Notes: a model not told the origin generated them from the letters alone. A DNA stretch of 64,000 nt from Collimonas arenae (GCF_001584165.1 NZ_CP013233.1:372001-436000), one strand, 5' to 3'; shown: positions 50,515 through 60,149, counted from the first letter of the stretch. Made by a program: numbers and translations.

Positions 50515-50769
50515 GCAGCTTTCTGGAAGAATCATGTTATTTTTTTATCTAAAATGCGGTGTTGGAAAATTTGGACAAATTTAATTTGTCCCTAATCGCA
50601 TTTTTTTTGGACAAAATATATTGTCCCTAGGCAGCCGTTTTCTGGAAATCTCATGGGATTTTATCATCTGAAACGCAACATTGTAAGATTTGGACAAATT
50701 TAATTGTCCCTAATCGCATTTTTTGGACAAATTTAATGTCCCTTGGACAAAATAAATTGTCCCTGGACA
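50515..50769. repeat. Right end of the Tn7-like element: five TnsB-type sites in a duplicated ~93-bp block
   Basis: Five near-palindromes occur: 50573-50592, 50609-50627, 50692-50710, 50725-50742 and 50745-50763. The segments starting at 50515 and 50631 are imperfect direct copies, each running GCAG...TTCTGGAA...GGACAAATTTAATT-GTCCCTAATCGCATTTTTT. The right end appears to have grown by tandem duplication. The terminus is CCCTGGACA at 50769. Tn7's right end has four overlapping sites, so five is comparable. Confidence 0.87.
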
Positions 50770-50770
50770 T

Positions 50771-50776
50771 TAGGAG
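50771..50776 (+). promoter_or_regulatory. Shine-Dalgarno of ssb, at the transposon junction
   Basis: TAGGAG lies nine bases before the ssb ATG and begins two bases after the transposon edge. Joining the left flank (…GGTATTTAG) to it recreates an uninterrupted pre-insertion leader. No clear outward-facing promoter was found in the right end, so the source of ssb transcription is unresolved. Confidence 0.75.
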
Positions 50777-50784
50777 AGAATTAC

Positions 50785-51281
50785 ATGGCATCGGTCAATA
50801 AAGTCATCATCGTCGGCAATCTCGGCCGCGACCCTGAAACGCGTTACATGCCGAACGGCGAAGCAGTCACCAACATTGCCGTTGCAACGACGGAAAGCTG
50901 GAAAGACAAGAATAGCGGCGAAAAGAAAGAATTGACCGAATGGCATCGGATCACCTTCTATCGCAAACTTGCGGAAATCGCCGGCCAGTACCTGAAAAAG
51001 GGCTCGCAAATTTACGTCGAAGGCCGCCTGCAGACGCGCAAATGGCAAGACAAGGACGGCGCTGAACGTTACACTACCGAAATCATCGCCGACACCATGC
51101 AGATGCTCGGCAGCCGTCAAGGCCAGGGCGGCGGCGCATCGATGGATGACGGTGGTGGCTACAGCAGCGCGCCACCGGCCCGCCAGAACACCAGCGCCCC
51201 GGCAGCCCGGCACGCCAGCAAGCCCCGGCTTCACGTCCGGCGCCGAATTTCTCGGATATGGATGACGATATTCCGTTCTAG
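50785..51281 (+). CDS. ssb: Single-stranded DNA-binding protein (C-terminal tail out of frame as written)
   Basis: The OB-fold domain starts [20 protein letters not shown] and continues [21 protein letters not shown], followed by a glycine/glutamine/proline linker. As written, the frame leaves the expected path near 51205 ([10 protein letters not shown]) and runs on to 51504. Adding one C to the CCC at 51205-51207 gives [20 protein letters not shown] with the invariant DDDIPF end, stop 51279-51281, 165 residues. That acidic tail binds DNA-repair partners and is essential in studied bacteria, so a read error is likely. Confidence 0.95.
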
Positions 51282-51312
51282 GATATACGTTTTTATATTT
51301 GCAAACAAAATG

Positions 51313-51350
51313 AACGCAGCCCTTGAAAAGGCTGCGTTTTTTGTTGTTTG
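51313..51350 (+). terminator. Rho-independent terminator after ssb
   Basis: A perfect 9-bp stem AACGCAGCC / GGCTGCGTT with an 8-base loop is followed by TTTTTTGTTGTTTG. It lies 31 bp after the corrected ssb stop. This position independently supports the stop at 51281 rather than a longer frame through the terminator. Confidence 0.9.
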
Positions 51351-51500
51351 CGCTAAAAATACATTCCTGTTTTCTTGCATGAGCTGTGCGTTTGCACAAC
51401 GCAAGCAAGCGCGGTCTTTCTATTTTTGGCACTCGCCAGCAGAGACTTGGATAAGCCGTCAAAATACGCTGTCTTCACACGTCTGGCGCCAACTTTTTTC

Positions 51501-52739
51501 ATGAATAAAACTGCGAATCATCCACGCTTCCTGATATTTTTCATTTGCATGCTGGCCTCCGCGGGCCAGTTGGCGATTGATATCTACGTCCCCGCACTGC
51601 CGACGATGGCGCGTTTTTTTCAAACTTCGGCGCAGGCGATTCAATCGAGCGTGACGATTTATCTGGTGGCATATGCATTCGGACAGCTTCTCTTCGGCCC
51701 TTTATCTGACGCCTACGGTCGTAAAAAAATGCTTGCTCTGGGAATGGCCATGTTTACCGCTGGCTGCGTGTTGACGCTGGTCGCAAGCAACCTGGAGACT
51801 TTTGTCCTGGCGCGTTGCCTGCAAGGCTTTGGCATCGCGGCAACCAATCTGCTCGCCAAGGCGATCATCACGGATACGTTCTCGGGGCAGGCGCTGATGC
51901 ATGTGTTTACTTATATGGCCACTGCATGGGGGCTGGCGCCGATTCTGGCGCCCGTCATCGGAGCACATCTGCAAACGGCGTTCGGCTGGCGTTCTTGCCT
52001 GACTTTTCTGTTGATCTATTCATTCGCGATGTGGATTTTTCTCTGGCGTTACCGGGAAACACTCAAGCATCCGGTACATCTGAATCCGAAGACGCTCATC
52101 AAGAACACCGGCATGGTGCTCTCGAGTCCGGTATTCCAGAGTTGCTTTCTGGCGCAAGGGCTGTGCTACAGCATTCTTCTGGTGTTCAACATCGTCGGGC
52201 CATTCATGGTGCAAGACACCTTGCACAAGCCGCCAACTTATTTCGGCTACCTGGCTCTGGCAATCGGGCTCATGTATTTTCTGGGCGGTATTTCCAATCG
52301 GATACATCATCCGCGTTTGCCGACATCTGAACAACGTCTTCGCATCGGTGCCCGCGTCATGACAGGCGCAGCAGTTGCCATGCTGATTCTGTCGCTAACG
52401 ATTGGCTTGAACGTGTGGACCTTGATGGCCCCCGTCCTGGTCATGGGCTTGTGTGCCGGCGCCATGTATCCCACCTTGATGGGCAAGGGGAATTCGATCT
52501 TCCCTCATATTGCCGGACTGACGAGCGCCATTCTTGGATTCGCGCTGATACTCGTGTCGTCGGGCATGATGGCGCTGGCCGGGTTTGTGCCGTTCCACAG
52601 TCTTGCCCCGATGGCGGTCTTCTTCGTTATCGTTGGCCTTACCGTCATGCTGACGGTAGGCAAATTTCTACGTCACTTTGAGCGTCCGGTCGCATCATTG
52701 GCAACTTCTGACAATCGGACCACGACCGGTGTGAGCTAA
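51501..52739 (+). CDS. Bcr/CflA-family drug resistance MFS transporter
   Basis: With ATG 51501 ([20 protein letters not shown]) this is 412 residues; the longer frame upstream is not supported. Twelve helices are visible, with the DHA1 motif [13 protein letters not shown] and the Bcr/CflA-type [15 protein letters not shown]. These transporters export chloramphenicol, bicyclomycin-like drugs or dipeptides. It is 5 bp upstream of the cupin-like gene. Confidence 0.88.
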   Translation: MNKTANHPRFLIFFICMLASAGQLAIDIYVPALPTMARFFQTSAQAIQSSVTIYLVAYAFGQLLFGPLSDAYGRKKMLALGMAMFTAGCVLTLVASNLETFVLARCLQGFGIAATNLLAKAIITDTFSGQALMHVFTYMATAWGLAPILAPVIGAHLQTAFGWRSCLTFLLIYSFAMWIFLWRYRETLKHPVHLNPKTLIKNTGMVLSSPVFQSCFLAQGLCYSILLVFNIVGPFMVQDTLHKPPTYFGYLALAIGLMYFLGGISNRIHHPRLPTSEQRLRIGARVMTGAAVAMLILSLTIGLNVWTLMAPVLVMGLCAGAMYPTLMGKGNSIFPHIAGLTSAILGFALILVSSGMMALAGFVPFHSLAPMAVFFVIVGLTVMLTVGKFLRHFERPVASLATSDNRTTTGVS

Positions 52740-52744
52740 TTAGC

Positions 52745-53638
52745 GTGTCACGTTTGCCGCCACCCCGGCCGTCGTCGACGGCCATGTCGTCCGAAGACGC
52801 CCTGCTCGAAAAGCAGGTGCGTGAAAGCAAGGACGCGCTGATTCGCGGGGTCACTTCGATCCACGAAATGCGTGAAGCGATAAGACGTGTGGCGCGCGGC
52901 CTTCCAGCCATTTCGGTAGTGCCGCGCATCGGCGGCCTCGACGCCGCAGCTTTTCGCATGCATGCCGCAGAAGGCTTGCCATTCGTCATCACTGGGCTTG
53001 TCAACAAGTGGCCATTGTCAGCCCTCACGCCGCAAACGCTACGCGAGCGTTTCGGCGCGCTGCATGTGCGCGCCAGGGTGGGTGACTATATCAACACCGC
53101 GTTCGCGCCCGACCGGGCGATGCAGGATATGTCGCTGCTGGCATACCTGGACTTGGTCGCCGATAACACGCAGGACCTGCCACCGTATCTGGGCAACCTG
53201 GCGTTGCGTGAGTTGAATGCGCTGTGCCACTGGCCAACCTATTTTAATAAGATGGGCCCGCCACGCTTTTGGCTTGGACCATCGGGAACCGTGACGCCGT
53301 TGCATTGCGACTATGACGACAATATCTTTGCCCAGATCTGGGGCAGCAAGCGTATTTTCCTGTCACCGCCGCATCACGACGAATTCCTTTACCCGCGCGA
53401 GGCGAACGCGATTCTGTTCGGCTCACCCTTTGATCCGGAAGCGCCGGATTTCGACAAATTTCCGCTTGCCCGCCAGGCCGCTATGATTGAATGCATCATG
53501 CAACCTGGTGAACTGCTGTATGTGCCGGCGGGGTGGTATCACCAGGTGCGCGCGCTGACCTTTTCACTGTCGGCCAACCGATGGGCCAGGGCGCTGCCGT
53601 TGGCGTTGAATGGGGATGTTTCTCTGAAGGCAGGTTAG
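52745..53638 (+). CDS. Cupin_8/JmjC-like domain protein
   Basis: This 297-residue protein (GTG start) has a double-stranded beta-helix with the Fe(II) triad HCD in TPLHCDYDDNIFAQIWGSKR and a second histidine in YVPAGWYHQVRAL. The WSALT-like substrate region and GLVNKWPLSALTPQTLRERF match the HIF-hydroxylase/JmjC group. These are 2-oxoglutarate oxygenases acting on proteins or small molecules. The substrate is unknown. Confidence 0.85.
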   Translation: MSRLPPPRPSSTAMSSEDALLEKQVRESKDALIRGVTSIHEMREAIRRVARGLPAISVVPRIGGLDAAAFRMHAAEGLPFVITGLVNKWPLSALTPQTLRERFGALHVRARVGDYINTAFAPDRAMQDMSLLAYLDLVADNTQDLPPYLGNLALRELNALCHWPTYFNKMGPPRFWLGPSGTVTPLHCDYDDNIFAQIWGSKRIFLSPPHHDEFLYPREANAILFGSPFDPEAPDFDKFPLARQAAMIECIMQPGELLYVPAGWYHQVRALTFSLSANRWARALPLALNGDVSLKAG

Positions 53639-53676
53639 TTGATCATGTTGGATGCCGGCTAGCATCGTTTGTTTTT

Positions 53677-54185
53677 TTAAAATTGAGCTTGATGAGAAAG
53701 ATTTGGCGAGACAACAAATTTCCAATCACGATAAGAAGTTTTTCCTGTGAATTCTACGTATTCTGGACTGAAATTTCCCAACTTTATAGGTTCGGAGTCG
53801 GACAAACTAAATACGCCAACAATGCCGCTTTTGTCTAGAGATTGGATTGTTCCCCATTCTTCTTTGCCGGTTATTGGATCTGCATACAATTTGCGTAAAT
53901 ATCGATGGGTTTCGGGATAACGGGGATCCTTCAAAAGATCTTGCAGAGAGGTGGGGTTGCGTGAATGCCCCACTGGAGTTGCATTGATATAGCTAGTGAT
54001 TGCGTTTTGCATCTCGCTACCAATATGCAATAGGTTTTCCTCTGCATTTCGCCGTTGTACTAACGATCCAATTTGTAGCGATGCGACCGATGCAATACTA
54101 AGAATCGCAACTAGGATTAATACACCGAGATAGGTAAAGCCGGCATTTCTATATTTCCTATCATTTGTGCCATCGTGTAGTTCAT
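53677..54185 (-). CDS. Pseudopilin-like protein (minor pseudopilin, start uncertain)
   Basis: It has a prepilin-type N-terminus AGFTYLGVLILVAILSIASV. The glycine before the FTYLG motif is where PilD would cut, and the fifth residue is L rather than the usual E, an atypical minor pseudopilin. The frame is open up to 54264 inside the preceding gene. A better start is ATG 54185 (MNYTMAQMIGNIE), which would need one base added near 54146-54148, giving about 169 residues. It is the last gene of the secretion/pilus operon. Confidence 0.7.
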
Positions 54186-54196
54186 GATGATAAAGA

Positions 54197-54631
54197 TTAC
54201 AGATCAGTAAAGGGTATGCCCATGCGATTGTTGCCTGGCGCGCCACTGCGAATGCTATAGACATTCCCCTTCTCCAGGTCTTCCGGAGGTACGATTATCC
54301 AGGCATCGGTATTTTCTGTAATGGGGTCAACGGGAAGGGATCGTAAATACTTCTTTTCTACCAACTCGTTGAGAGAGTCGGGATACTGACCTGTATCGGC
54401 ATAGAATTTATCAATGGTGTCTCTTGTTAGGCGCAAATTTTCTACTAGAATAGCCTCCTTTGCTGTGTCAATACTTTGGAAGTAGCGAGGTAACGCCAGT
54501 GTTGCTAACAGAGCCACGATGGCCAAGACGACCAGTAATTCGATCAGCGTAAAACCATGTTCTGCCGTCTTTTTTTTGTACGTCTGAGTAGCGGATCGGT
54601 CATCGATATTCGTGGAGCGCGGGTTATTCAT
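54197..54631 (-). CDS. Type II secretion/type IV pilus pseudopilin (GspG-like)
   Basis: This 144-residue protein has a class-III prepilin signal [20 protein letters not shown] with Glu at +5 of the mature protein. A C-terminal half typical of small pseudopilins follows (KFYADTGQYPDSLNELVEKK). It is in an operon with other pseudopilins and the secretin, five bases after the preceding gene. Confidence 0.85.
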   Translation of the reverse strand: MNNPRSTNIDDRSATQTYKKKTAEHGFTLIELLVVLAIVALLATLALPRYFQSIDTAKEAILVENLRLTRDTIDKFYADTGQYPDSLNELVEKKYLRSLPVDPITENTDAWIIVPPEDLEKGNVYSIRSGAPGNNRMGIPFTDL

Positions 54632-54635
54632 GACG

Positions 54636-55187
54636 TTACCATTTTCTATAGGGTATGCCGTTTAAACCAACCTTGGATGAGGTCGAATAGATGTCATAAA
54701 CGTCATCACCCTCCTGCGGATCATTAGCCTCGCTGGCGTAGCTGCGCTTACCCCATGTTAATGCCCCGTCCTCGTTACTGTTTGCAGCCATGGGGTCACT
54801 TGGAATGCGCCTTAAAAAAAAGATTTTTGAACGTTTTGGATCACGTTGATCCGCTACGCCTTCTACTAGAATATCCAAATTCTTTGGATACCCGCTAGCC
54901 CCAAGGGATTTGGGAATTCGCCCCTCATCTGCGGCTCGCTTGTAGGCATCAATACCGCTGCGGATTTCCCAGAGTATCCGACGTAACTCCTGCTCTTGAT
55001 GACGCTGCATTCCAACCTGTGTCAAGGGTACGGCTACACTAGCGAGTAGCGCCAGAATGGAGAGAGTGATTAATAATTCGATCAGAGTGAAACCCTGGCG
55101 CTTATTGGAGTCTGGCTGCGCGAAGTGGTAACTTCCCGCCCCACGGATACTGGATCGATAGAATTCTTCGCATCGGTTCGAACCCAT
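54636..55187 (-). CDS. Type II secretion/pilus pseudopilin
   Basis: This 183-residue protein has the prepilin motif [20 protein letters not shown], after a long 30-residue leader that is more typical of minor pseudopilins. The soluble domain contains repeated DPK/DPMA segments ([20 protein letters not shown]). The start overlaps nothing but follows the secretin stop by one base, so the pair is co-translated. Confidence 0.83.
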   Translation of the reverse strand: MGSNRCEEFYRSSIRGAGSYHFAQPDSNKRQGFTLIELLITLSILALLASVAVPLTQVGMQRHQEQELRRILWEIRSGIDAYKRAADEGRIPKSLGASGYPKNLDILVEGVADQRDPKRSKIFFLRRIPSDPMAANSNEDGALTWGKRSYASEANDPQEGDDVYDIYSTSSKVGLNGIPYRKW

Positions 55188-55188
55188 G

Positions 55189-57645
55189 TTATTGGGCCTG
55201 TACCTGTATCTGATAAGGCGAAGGAGCGCCTACAGAGACAGGATTGCCGGTTGCGTCGAGGGGGGTGATGGCAAGCAAATGCACCTGGGAGATATCGGCT
55301 GCAGATAGTGCTTTGAAATTGATTGTTGCGATGGCGCCCAAAGCTGTTGCGCCGCCGTTACCGCCAGAGCGGGTATCAACTATCTGTATTTTTCCAGAGT
55401 TATCGACCTGACTATTGAAGTTGGTTTGTGCTCCACCTTGTTTTAAAAAATCTCCTTCAATAACGTTCTCGACAAGAATGACGCGGCTATCAAAGCCCAA
55501 TACTATCGGCAAGCTTGCTACTGGTTGAGCAGATTGCATCATTAGCTGCACCGCAAACGTATCGCCAGCTTTTACTTGAGTTGGGCCCGACCATTGCAGT
55601 TGCGTACTGTTTGCGGGGTAACCCTGACTCCCCCCGTTGATGCTGCCGGAATTGCCGCTGATGGGAGTATTGGTGCCACCCGAGGTATTCCCTGTCGTTC
55701 CAGTAGATGACGAGGGCGTCGGCGCGCTTTTTGACGTGCTCGCGGGAGCCTCTACGGGTGTTGCAAGCGGTTCCCTTTGAACATCTCTCATTGAATCAGG
55801 GCGTACCCTGAAACTGGTGTCTGTACCAGAACGAAATTCCGATAACGCGGCATCCGGCCGTTGGATATTGCGAATCAAATGTGGCGTAATTGAAAGAACG
55901 ATTTCTGTTTTTTGATTGTTGTCCGAGTTGCTGCCGAAAAGACGTCCAACCACTGGCAACTCACCCAAACCAGGTACTTTATTGCCACTACGTCGGTCCT
56001 CGTCGTTGATCAGACCAGCCAATACCTGATTTTCACCATCCTTGAGGCGCAACACGGTGCTGGCGGTGCGCGTGCCTATTTGATATGCAACAGAACCGGA
56101 TTGGGTTTTCAATTGCCCGATAATATTGCTGACTTCCAGCGATACTTTGATGCCAACATCGCTATCCAAATAAATTGTAGGCTCGACATTTAGTGTCAAC
56201 CCGACGTCTACGTAATTGATAGATTCTGAGACAAAGCCGGTCGAGGTGGCGGTGGTTGTGATGTTCGGTACGCGCTGACCAATTAGGATTTTTGCTTTTT
56301 CGTGATTGCGCGCACGGATACGCGGATTGGCGAGGAGATTGGCATCAGAATCGGTCTTGTTGGCGGTAATCGTCATTGGAGAGATACCTGCAGCAATACT
56401 TCCGCTATTTTGATGTAGCAAATCACGCAGCGATAACGTGCTATTTCCCGTTGAAGAGCTGCCATTATTCGTGCCATTGTTTGAACCATTGACTGGTGTC
56501 CCAAGTGGCAACGGCGTCAAACTTAAACTACTCGGCCATTGAATTCCCAAGTCAAGTAAGCGCGTGCGTGATACTTCTAGCACTTCAACTTCAAGCATTA
56601 CTTCTGGTTCGGGAGCATCATGTAAAGCGACGAGCTTTTCTGCCAATTTGACGGCTTCTGGTGAGTCGCGGAGGATAACCATATTCAATTTGTCGTCGAC
56701 GACAATATCGCGCGATTTCAGAATCGATTTTAATGTGTTGGCGACGGTCTTCGCTTCCGCGTTGGCGAGGAAGAAGGTCTTGATGACCATCTCTTGATAG
56801 TCTTTTTGTTTCGCTGCCGTATTTGGATAGATCAGAATTGTGTTGGCATCTAGTACCTGTTGTTCTAGCTGATTAGTTAACAGTGTGTAGTGAATGGCCG
56901 ACTCAATTGTGCTGTTTCTTAAAAAAATAGAAGTTTTTTGATCGGTTTTGATGTCTTTATCAAAAAGGAAGTTGATGTCCGCCGTACGTGAAATAACGTC
57001 AAATATTTGTCGTAGGGCCGCATCTTTAAAATCAATCGAAATCTTTTTCTTGTAGGCAGCCGAGAGGCTCGACTCCGGAGAGTGTTTACTGTTTTTCTCT
57101 TCAATGGCACGCTGTAATGCCTGCGCATTTGCATCATTTGGATTTTCACTTAAGATAATGCGCAATTTCATTTGCGCCATATCTGTATTTTTTTTCTCCC
57201 AAGCTAGCTGCGCCTCTTTCATCAAGCTGGCATGCCGCTCCGACATGTTGATCTGCAGTAGGCCACTTCGAGCACGATCATTACTCGGGTCGATCGTCAA
57301 TATCCGTTGATAAAATTGTTCCGCTTCAGGACGCTTGCCGACGCCAGCGAGGTTGTCGGCCTGCATCAGATAAGCTGATATGGCTCTTTCTTTGGTGCGT
57401 GAGTACGCAATTCGATATTCATAATTTTGCGGATCTTGGGCGCTGGCATCCTTAAATTTGGCCAATCCTTCTTCAATCTTGTCTTGCGCAATAAGCTCTT
57501 TGCCGTCTCGATAGGCCAATTGAGCTGCGCATCCGGAAAGTAAAGTTGCTGCTACGATACTCGTAAGTACAGAAGAAAGGGCTTGTGCATACATTCTCGC
57601 AGGTGTTTGCCACCTGCGAGATAAATCTCTAGGACGACCTGTCAT
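55189..57645 (-). CDS. Secretin (GspD/PilQ/MshL type) with N-terminal TPR-like and C-terminal cohesin-like regions
   Basis: This 818-residue outer-membrane channel has a lipoprotein-like signal ([11 protein letters not shown], cysteine near residue 39) and TPR-like helices (about 45-190). N-domains follow ([20 protein letters not shown]) and the secretin core ([20 protein letters not shown] ... [16 protein letters not shown]). A Ser/Thr/Pro/Gly linker at 640-690 leads to a C-terminal domain [20 protein letters not shown] ... PIVLGF resembling cohesin/CBM-like beta sandwiches. It is the largest gene of the locus and the exit channel of the machine. Confidence 0.85.
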   Translation of the reverse strand: MTGRPRDLSRRWQTPARMYAQALSSVLTSIVAATLLSGCAAQLAYRDGKELIAQDKIEEGLAKFKDASAQDPQNYEYRIAYSRTKERAISAYLMQADNLAGVGKRPEAEQFYQRILTIDPSNDRARSGLLQINMSERHASLMKEAQLAWEKKNTDMAQMKLRIILSENPNDANAQALQRAIEEKNSKHSPESSLSAAYKKKISIDFKDAALRQIFDVISRTADINFLFDKDIKTDQKTSIFLRNSTIESAIHYTLLTNQLEQQVLDANTILIYPNTAAKQKDYQEMVIKTFFLANAEAKTVANTLKSILKSRDIVVDDKLNMVILRDSPEAVKLAEKLVALHDAPEPEVMLEVEVLEVSRTRLLDLGIQWPSSLSLTPLPLGTPVNGSNNGTNNGSSSTGNSTLSLRDLLHQNSGSIAAGISPMTITANKTDSDANLLANPRIRARNHEKAKILIGQRVPNITTTATSTGFVSESINYVDVGLTLNVEPTIYLDSDVGIKVSLEVSNIIGQLKTQSGSVAYQIGTRTASTVLRLKDGENQVLAGLINDEDRRSGNKVPGLGELPVVGRLFGSNSDNNQKTEIVLSITPHLIRNIQRPDAALSEFRSGTDTSFRVRPDSMRDVQREPLATPVEAPASTSKSAPTPSSSTGTTGNTSGGTNTPISGNSGSINGGSQGYPANSTQLQWSGPTQVKAGDTFAVQLMMQSAQPVASLPIVLGFDSRVILVENVIEGDFLKQGGAQTNFNSQVDNSGKIQIVDTRSGGNGGATALGAIATINFKALSAADISQVHLLAITPLDATGNPVSVGAPSPYQIQVQAQ

Positions 57646-58169
57646 CAGTCGATTCCCCCAATAATAAGTGTCTGTACTTGCTGTAACGGTAAATATGTCA
57701 GTGAGAGAAGTGGTGGTTTAATCGAATCGACGCGATACATGTCATCAATCACAATTTGTTCACGGGCTATAACAGTCCGGTCACCACGTTCCAGATAAAT
57801 TTCCCAGCGACCATCTTCCAGCTTCTTACCCAGATAGCTAAATGGCAAAGGTGGAGCGCTGGGCGGAAGAGGGGATATTTCTTGCGCGGGAGGGGGCGGA
57901 GGTGTCCAACTCTGATTTGTAAAGAGAGGCTCGGATTTCTTGTCGCGTTCTCCGCCGATCAAGGTGGCGCGCGACAGTAGTGCCTTGATGTGCAATTCCT
58001 TTTCATGGTCGCCTAACAAAGTTTTTTGGGTTGAAGTTGATATAGATGGTCGTGTCGATAGACGCGTTGCAGGTTCTACGATGGATGTATTCGGTGTTTT
58101 GTCTGCGAACAGCACCAGCCCGCCAGATCCAGCCAGTCCGATTAGCAATACAAGATGAAGTGGTTTCAT
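57645..58169 (-). CDS. PilP/GspC-like periplasmic protein
   Basis: This 174-residue protein has an N-terminal signal anchor (MKPLHLVLLIGLAGSGGLVL), a proline-rich linker (WTPPPPPAQEISPLPPSAPP) and a small beta domain (PFSYLGKKLEDGRWEIYLER). That order resembles PilP and the homology region of GspC. The position directly upstream of the secretin, overlapping it by one base, fits a clamp between inner-membrane complex and secretin. Confidence 0.72.
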   Translation of the reverse strand: MKPLHLVLLIGLAGSGGLVLFADKTPNTSIVEPATRLSTRPSISTSTQKTLLGDHEKELHIKALLSRATLIGGERDKKSEPLFTNQSWTPPPPPAQEISPLPPSAPPLPFSYLGKKLEDGRWEIYLERGDRTVIAREQIVIDDMYRVDSIKPPLLSLTYLPLQQVQTLIIGGID

Positions 58170-58774
58170 AAATTGTGCTCCGATGCAGTTACTCCGCTAG
58201 CAGGCATGGAGTAGTCCGATAGATAGAGCGTGATGCGCAACTTTGCCTCCAAACTCGGATTGTTTATGGCCTCCCGTTTGAAGTTGATCTCATCAAGTGA
58301 CGCAAACGGAATATCCAGTAAAAGTCGCTCACAGAATCGACGAATATCGGCATACGATCCTTTCAACGGAAATGACATTTGATACGTTTGATAACCACCA
58401 TTTTGATTAAACGTTACCTTGTACTCGGCCATATTCAGATCAAGGTTCGAGTTACCTGCAATCGCAAAAATGGCTTTGATTTGTTGTTCTTTCTGCGAGG
58501 ATTGCCCAAGTGTTTGATAGAAATTGAGCAGGCGATCGTCTGCGGTCGAACGTGGGGAAGCTATTGTTACCTGTACCGGTTCCCTTAAGATTATCTTGGT
58601 ATGGTTCAACACTGCTTGTTGGATTTTGCTTTCGGCGCGCAGATGAGGAATGACGACCAGCCATCCTGCAATGCCAAGCGCAAACATAACGAACGTTAGA
58701 CAACGGATAATTCCAAAGCGTGCCAGTATCAGGTGAATTTGCAGGACACGTTGTAAATACCGGGAGGCGGTCAT
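58166..58774 (-). CDS. PilO/GspM-like inner-membrane protein
   Basis: With ATG 58774 (MTASRYLQRVLQIHLILARF), overlapping the previous stop as ATGA, this is 202 residues. One membrane helix (FVMFALGIAGWLVVIPHL) precedes a coiled coil and a ferredoxin-like domain (YKVTFNQNGGYQTYQMSFPL ... RRFCERLLLDIPFASLDEIN). This is the build of PilO. It is part of the PilM-N-O-P-like alignment complex. Confidence 0.75.
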   Translation of the reverse strand: MTASRYLQRVLQIHLILARFGIIRCLTFVMFALGIAGWLVVIPHLRAESKIQQAVLNHTKIILREPVQVTIASPRSTADDRLLNFYQTLGQSSQKEQQIKAIFAIAGNSNLDLNMAEYKVTFNQNGGYQTYQMSFPLKGSYADIRRFCERLLLDIPFASLDEINFKREAINNPSLEAKLRITLYLSDYSMPASGVTASEHNL

Positions 58775-59319
58775 TGAGCATCTCCCCATTGGGCCTGAAA
58801 CTGAAAGCGGAGAGGCTTGTTGACATCCCGTTCGTTGATTTCGTGGCGCAGTAACACTACAGATTGAAAGAATTTTCGCTGTTTTAATTCTTCAACGTAG
58901 GCAATCATGTCATCACCGTTTTTTGCCTCAGCCAATCCCTTAATAGATTGTCGCTTGGCGTCAGGTTCTAGAGATAGCAGGGCAATAGAGTTTGGGGTGG
59001 CCACTTCCACGGCATCGAATAGATCACGCCATGGTAAATTCAGTTGAATAGTGGCAGTGTTGATGGCGTTGACCTGAGACTCTGCAATGACTCGCTTTTG
59101 TGGGAGAGCTTTCCTGGCATCTCGTTCGTCGAGTTGCTTTCGCATGCCGCTAATCTCGGTTTGACGCGTTTGATTTTGATGGTTGAGTCGACATGCCATC
59201 AGGATAGAACCAAGGCAGAAAATAAGCATGAAGAGCGCAGCGATCCAAGTCAACGCACTGGTACGGGTTAACATGCGCCGCATGGAATGCGGTGCGAAAT
59301 CAATTCGTATTTGGCTCAT
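58771..59319 (-). CDS. PilN/GspL-C-like inner-membrane protein
   Basis: This 182-residue protein has a short cytoplasmic N-terminus (MSQIRIDFAPHSMRR) for PilM binding, one membrane helix (WIAALFMLIFCLGSILMACR), a coiled coil and a ferredoxin-like fold with the pattern LPWRDLFDAVEVATPNSIAL. These are the marks of PilN. It overlaps the PilM-like gene. Confidence 0.78.
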   Translation of the reverse strand: MSQIRIDFAPHSMRRMLTRTSALTWIAALFMLIFCLGSILMACRLNHQNQTRQTEISGMRKQLDERDARKALPQKRVIAESQVNAINTATIQLNLPWRDLFDAVEVATPNSIALLSLEPDAKRQSIKGLAEAKNGDDMIAYVEELKQRKFFQSVVLLRHEINERDVNKPLRFQFQAQWGDAQ

Positions 59320-60149
59320 GTGCCGGCCAACCCGGTACTTGCAAGTGCTAGCCCCGGAGTCTGCGCGACGCGGGTTGCCGTTTTGCCCTCATCTAACCAG
59401 CTATAAATCAGTTGATCCGCGGTCGGGATACACCAGTTTTCCCGTTTTTTTCCGTAGAATTGCATCTCGGTTGGCATTGGAATTTGCAGGCGCAATACTT
59501 CACGAGCGATATGGTCGTGTAAATAAGCAGGGTCGGTTATGGCTTGTTCTGCCAAAGGGATTGAACGCACGGCATGCAGACGTCCTTGATGCAATGCGGC
59601 GAAGGTAATTAGATCGCAATCTACTACACCAAACCATGCATTTTTGCGTATCAACGAATGCGATCTATTCCAGGCTGCGACGAACTGCGGCGCAATTTCT
59701 ACTAACGGTAATCGACAAGCTAAACAGGCATGCTGCAATGTAGCTAAGAGTGTCTGTGGAATGGCCGAGGCTAAGAACGGTTGCACTATCTGCCAATCGG
59801 CAGCGATTTTCCAAGTTGTCGATGGTTCTCCGTAGAGTGCTTGAAATCGCAAATCTGCGGCGGCTTTGCAATCCAACAAACGTGTAGCGTTCGCTGGCGG
59901 CGTTACCATCCAGAAACGAGCTAGGTCGTTCGATAAAATAACGGTCGTCGCTAGCCGGCGATACTGTTCCGCTGCAAGTATTTTGCAGATATGACCACTT
60001 AACTGCTCGGGTGATTTTAAGAGGCACTCCTCAAATCTGTGATCACTGAGCGAAGTCGTCGCCGAACGCCGCCCGCGCTTGATGTGCAGCACTGTGAGGC
60101 CTTGACGAGACAGACCGATGCGCAATGATCTGTCAAAAAAATTACGCAT
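59316..60149 (-). CDS. PilM/MshI-like cytoplasmic actin-fold protein
   Basis: This 277-residue protein has an opening consistent with an actin-like pilus assembly protein (RIGLSRQGLTVLHIKRGRRS) and a second-lobe element NAWFGVVDCDLITFAALHQG. It is shorter than PilM of type IV pili, closer to MshI-like proteins. It would recruit the PilN-like protein on the cytoplasmic face. It follows gspE, overlapping by 8 bases. Confidence 0.65.
   Translation of the reverse strand: MRNFFDRSLRIGLSRQGLTVLHIKRGRRSATTSLSDHRFEECLLKSPEQLSGHICKILAAEQYRRLATTVILSNDLARFWMVTPPANATRLLDCKAAADLRFQALYGEPSTTWKIAADWQIVQPFLASAIPQTLLATLQHACLACRLPLVEIAPQFVAAWNRSHSLIRKNAWFGVVDCDLITFAALHQGRLHAVRSIPLAEQAITDPAYLHDHIAREVLRLQIPMPTEMQFYGKKRENWCIPTADQLIYSWLDEGKTATRVAQTPGLALASTGLAGT

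Larger units (their letters stand above)
18198..50769. mobile_element. Tn7-like transposon (about 32.6 kb) inserted at the ssb ribosome-binding site
   Basis: The boundaries are drawn where the two ends align as inverted repeats: left TGGTAGGGGACAA, right (reverse complement) TGTCCAGGGACAA. Each is followed by more copies of a near-palindromic GGACAAA...TTTGTCC site. Immediately outside, TTAG occurs on both sides (18194-18197 and 50770-50773). This is four of the five bases expected for a Tn7 target duplication, so the duplication is imperfect or the exact edge is off by one. The core tnsA-B-C-D operon sits at the right end reading inward, as in Tn7. No TnsE, Cas or resolvase gene was seen. 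The cargo is a defence-like block (19-28.7 kb) and a catabolic block (29.6-43.4 kb). Confidence 0.9.

Noticed and set aside
50571..50769. TTGGAC hexamers in the right end as -35 boxes of an outward promoter for ssb
   Set aside because: They are part of the TnsB-site palindromes and no acceptable -10 lies 16-18 bases downstream of any of them.
50785..51504. ssb as a 240-residue protein ending MAFS-like at 51504
   Set aside because: The extension runs through a strong terminator and loses the conserved DDDIPF end, which is present one frame over.
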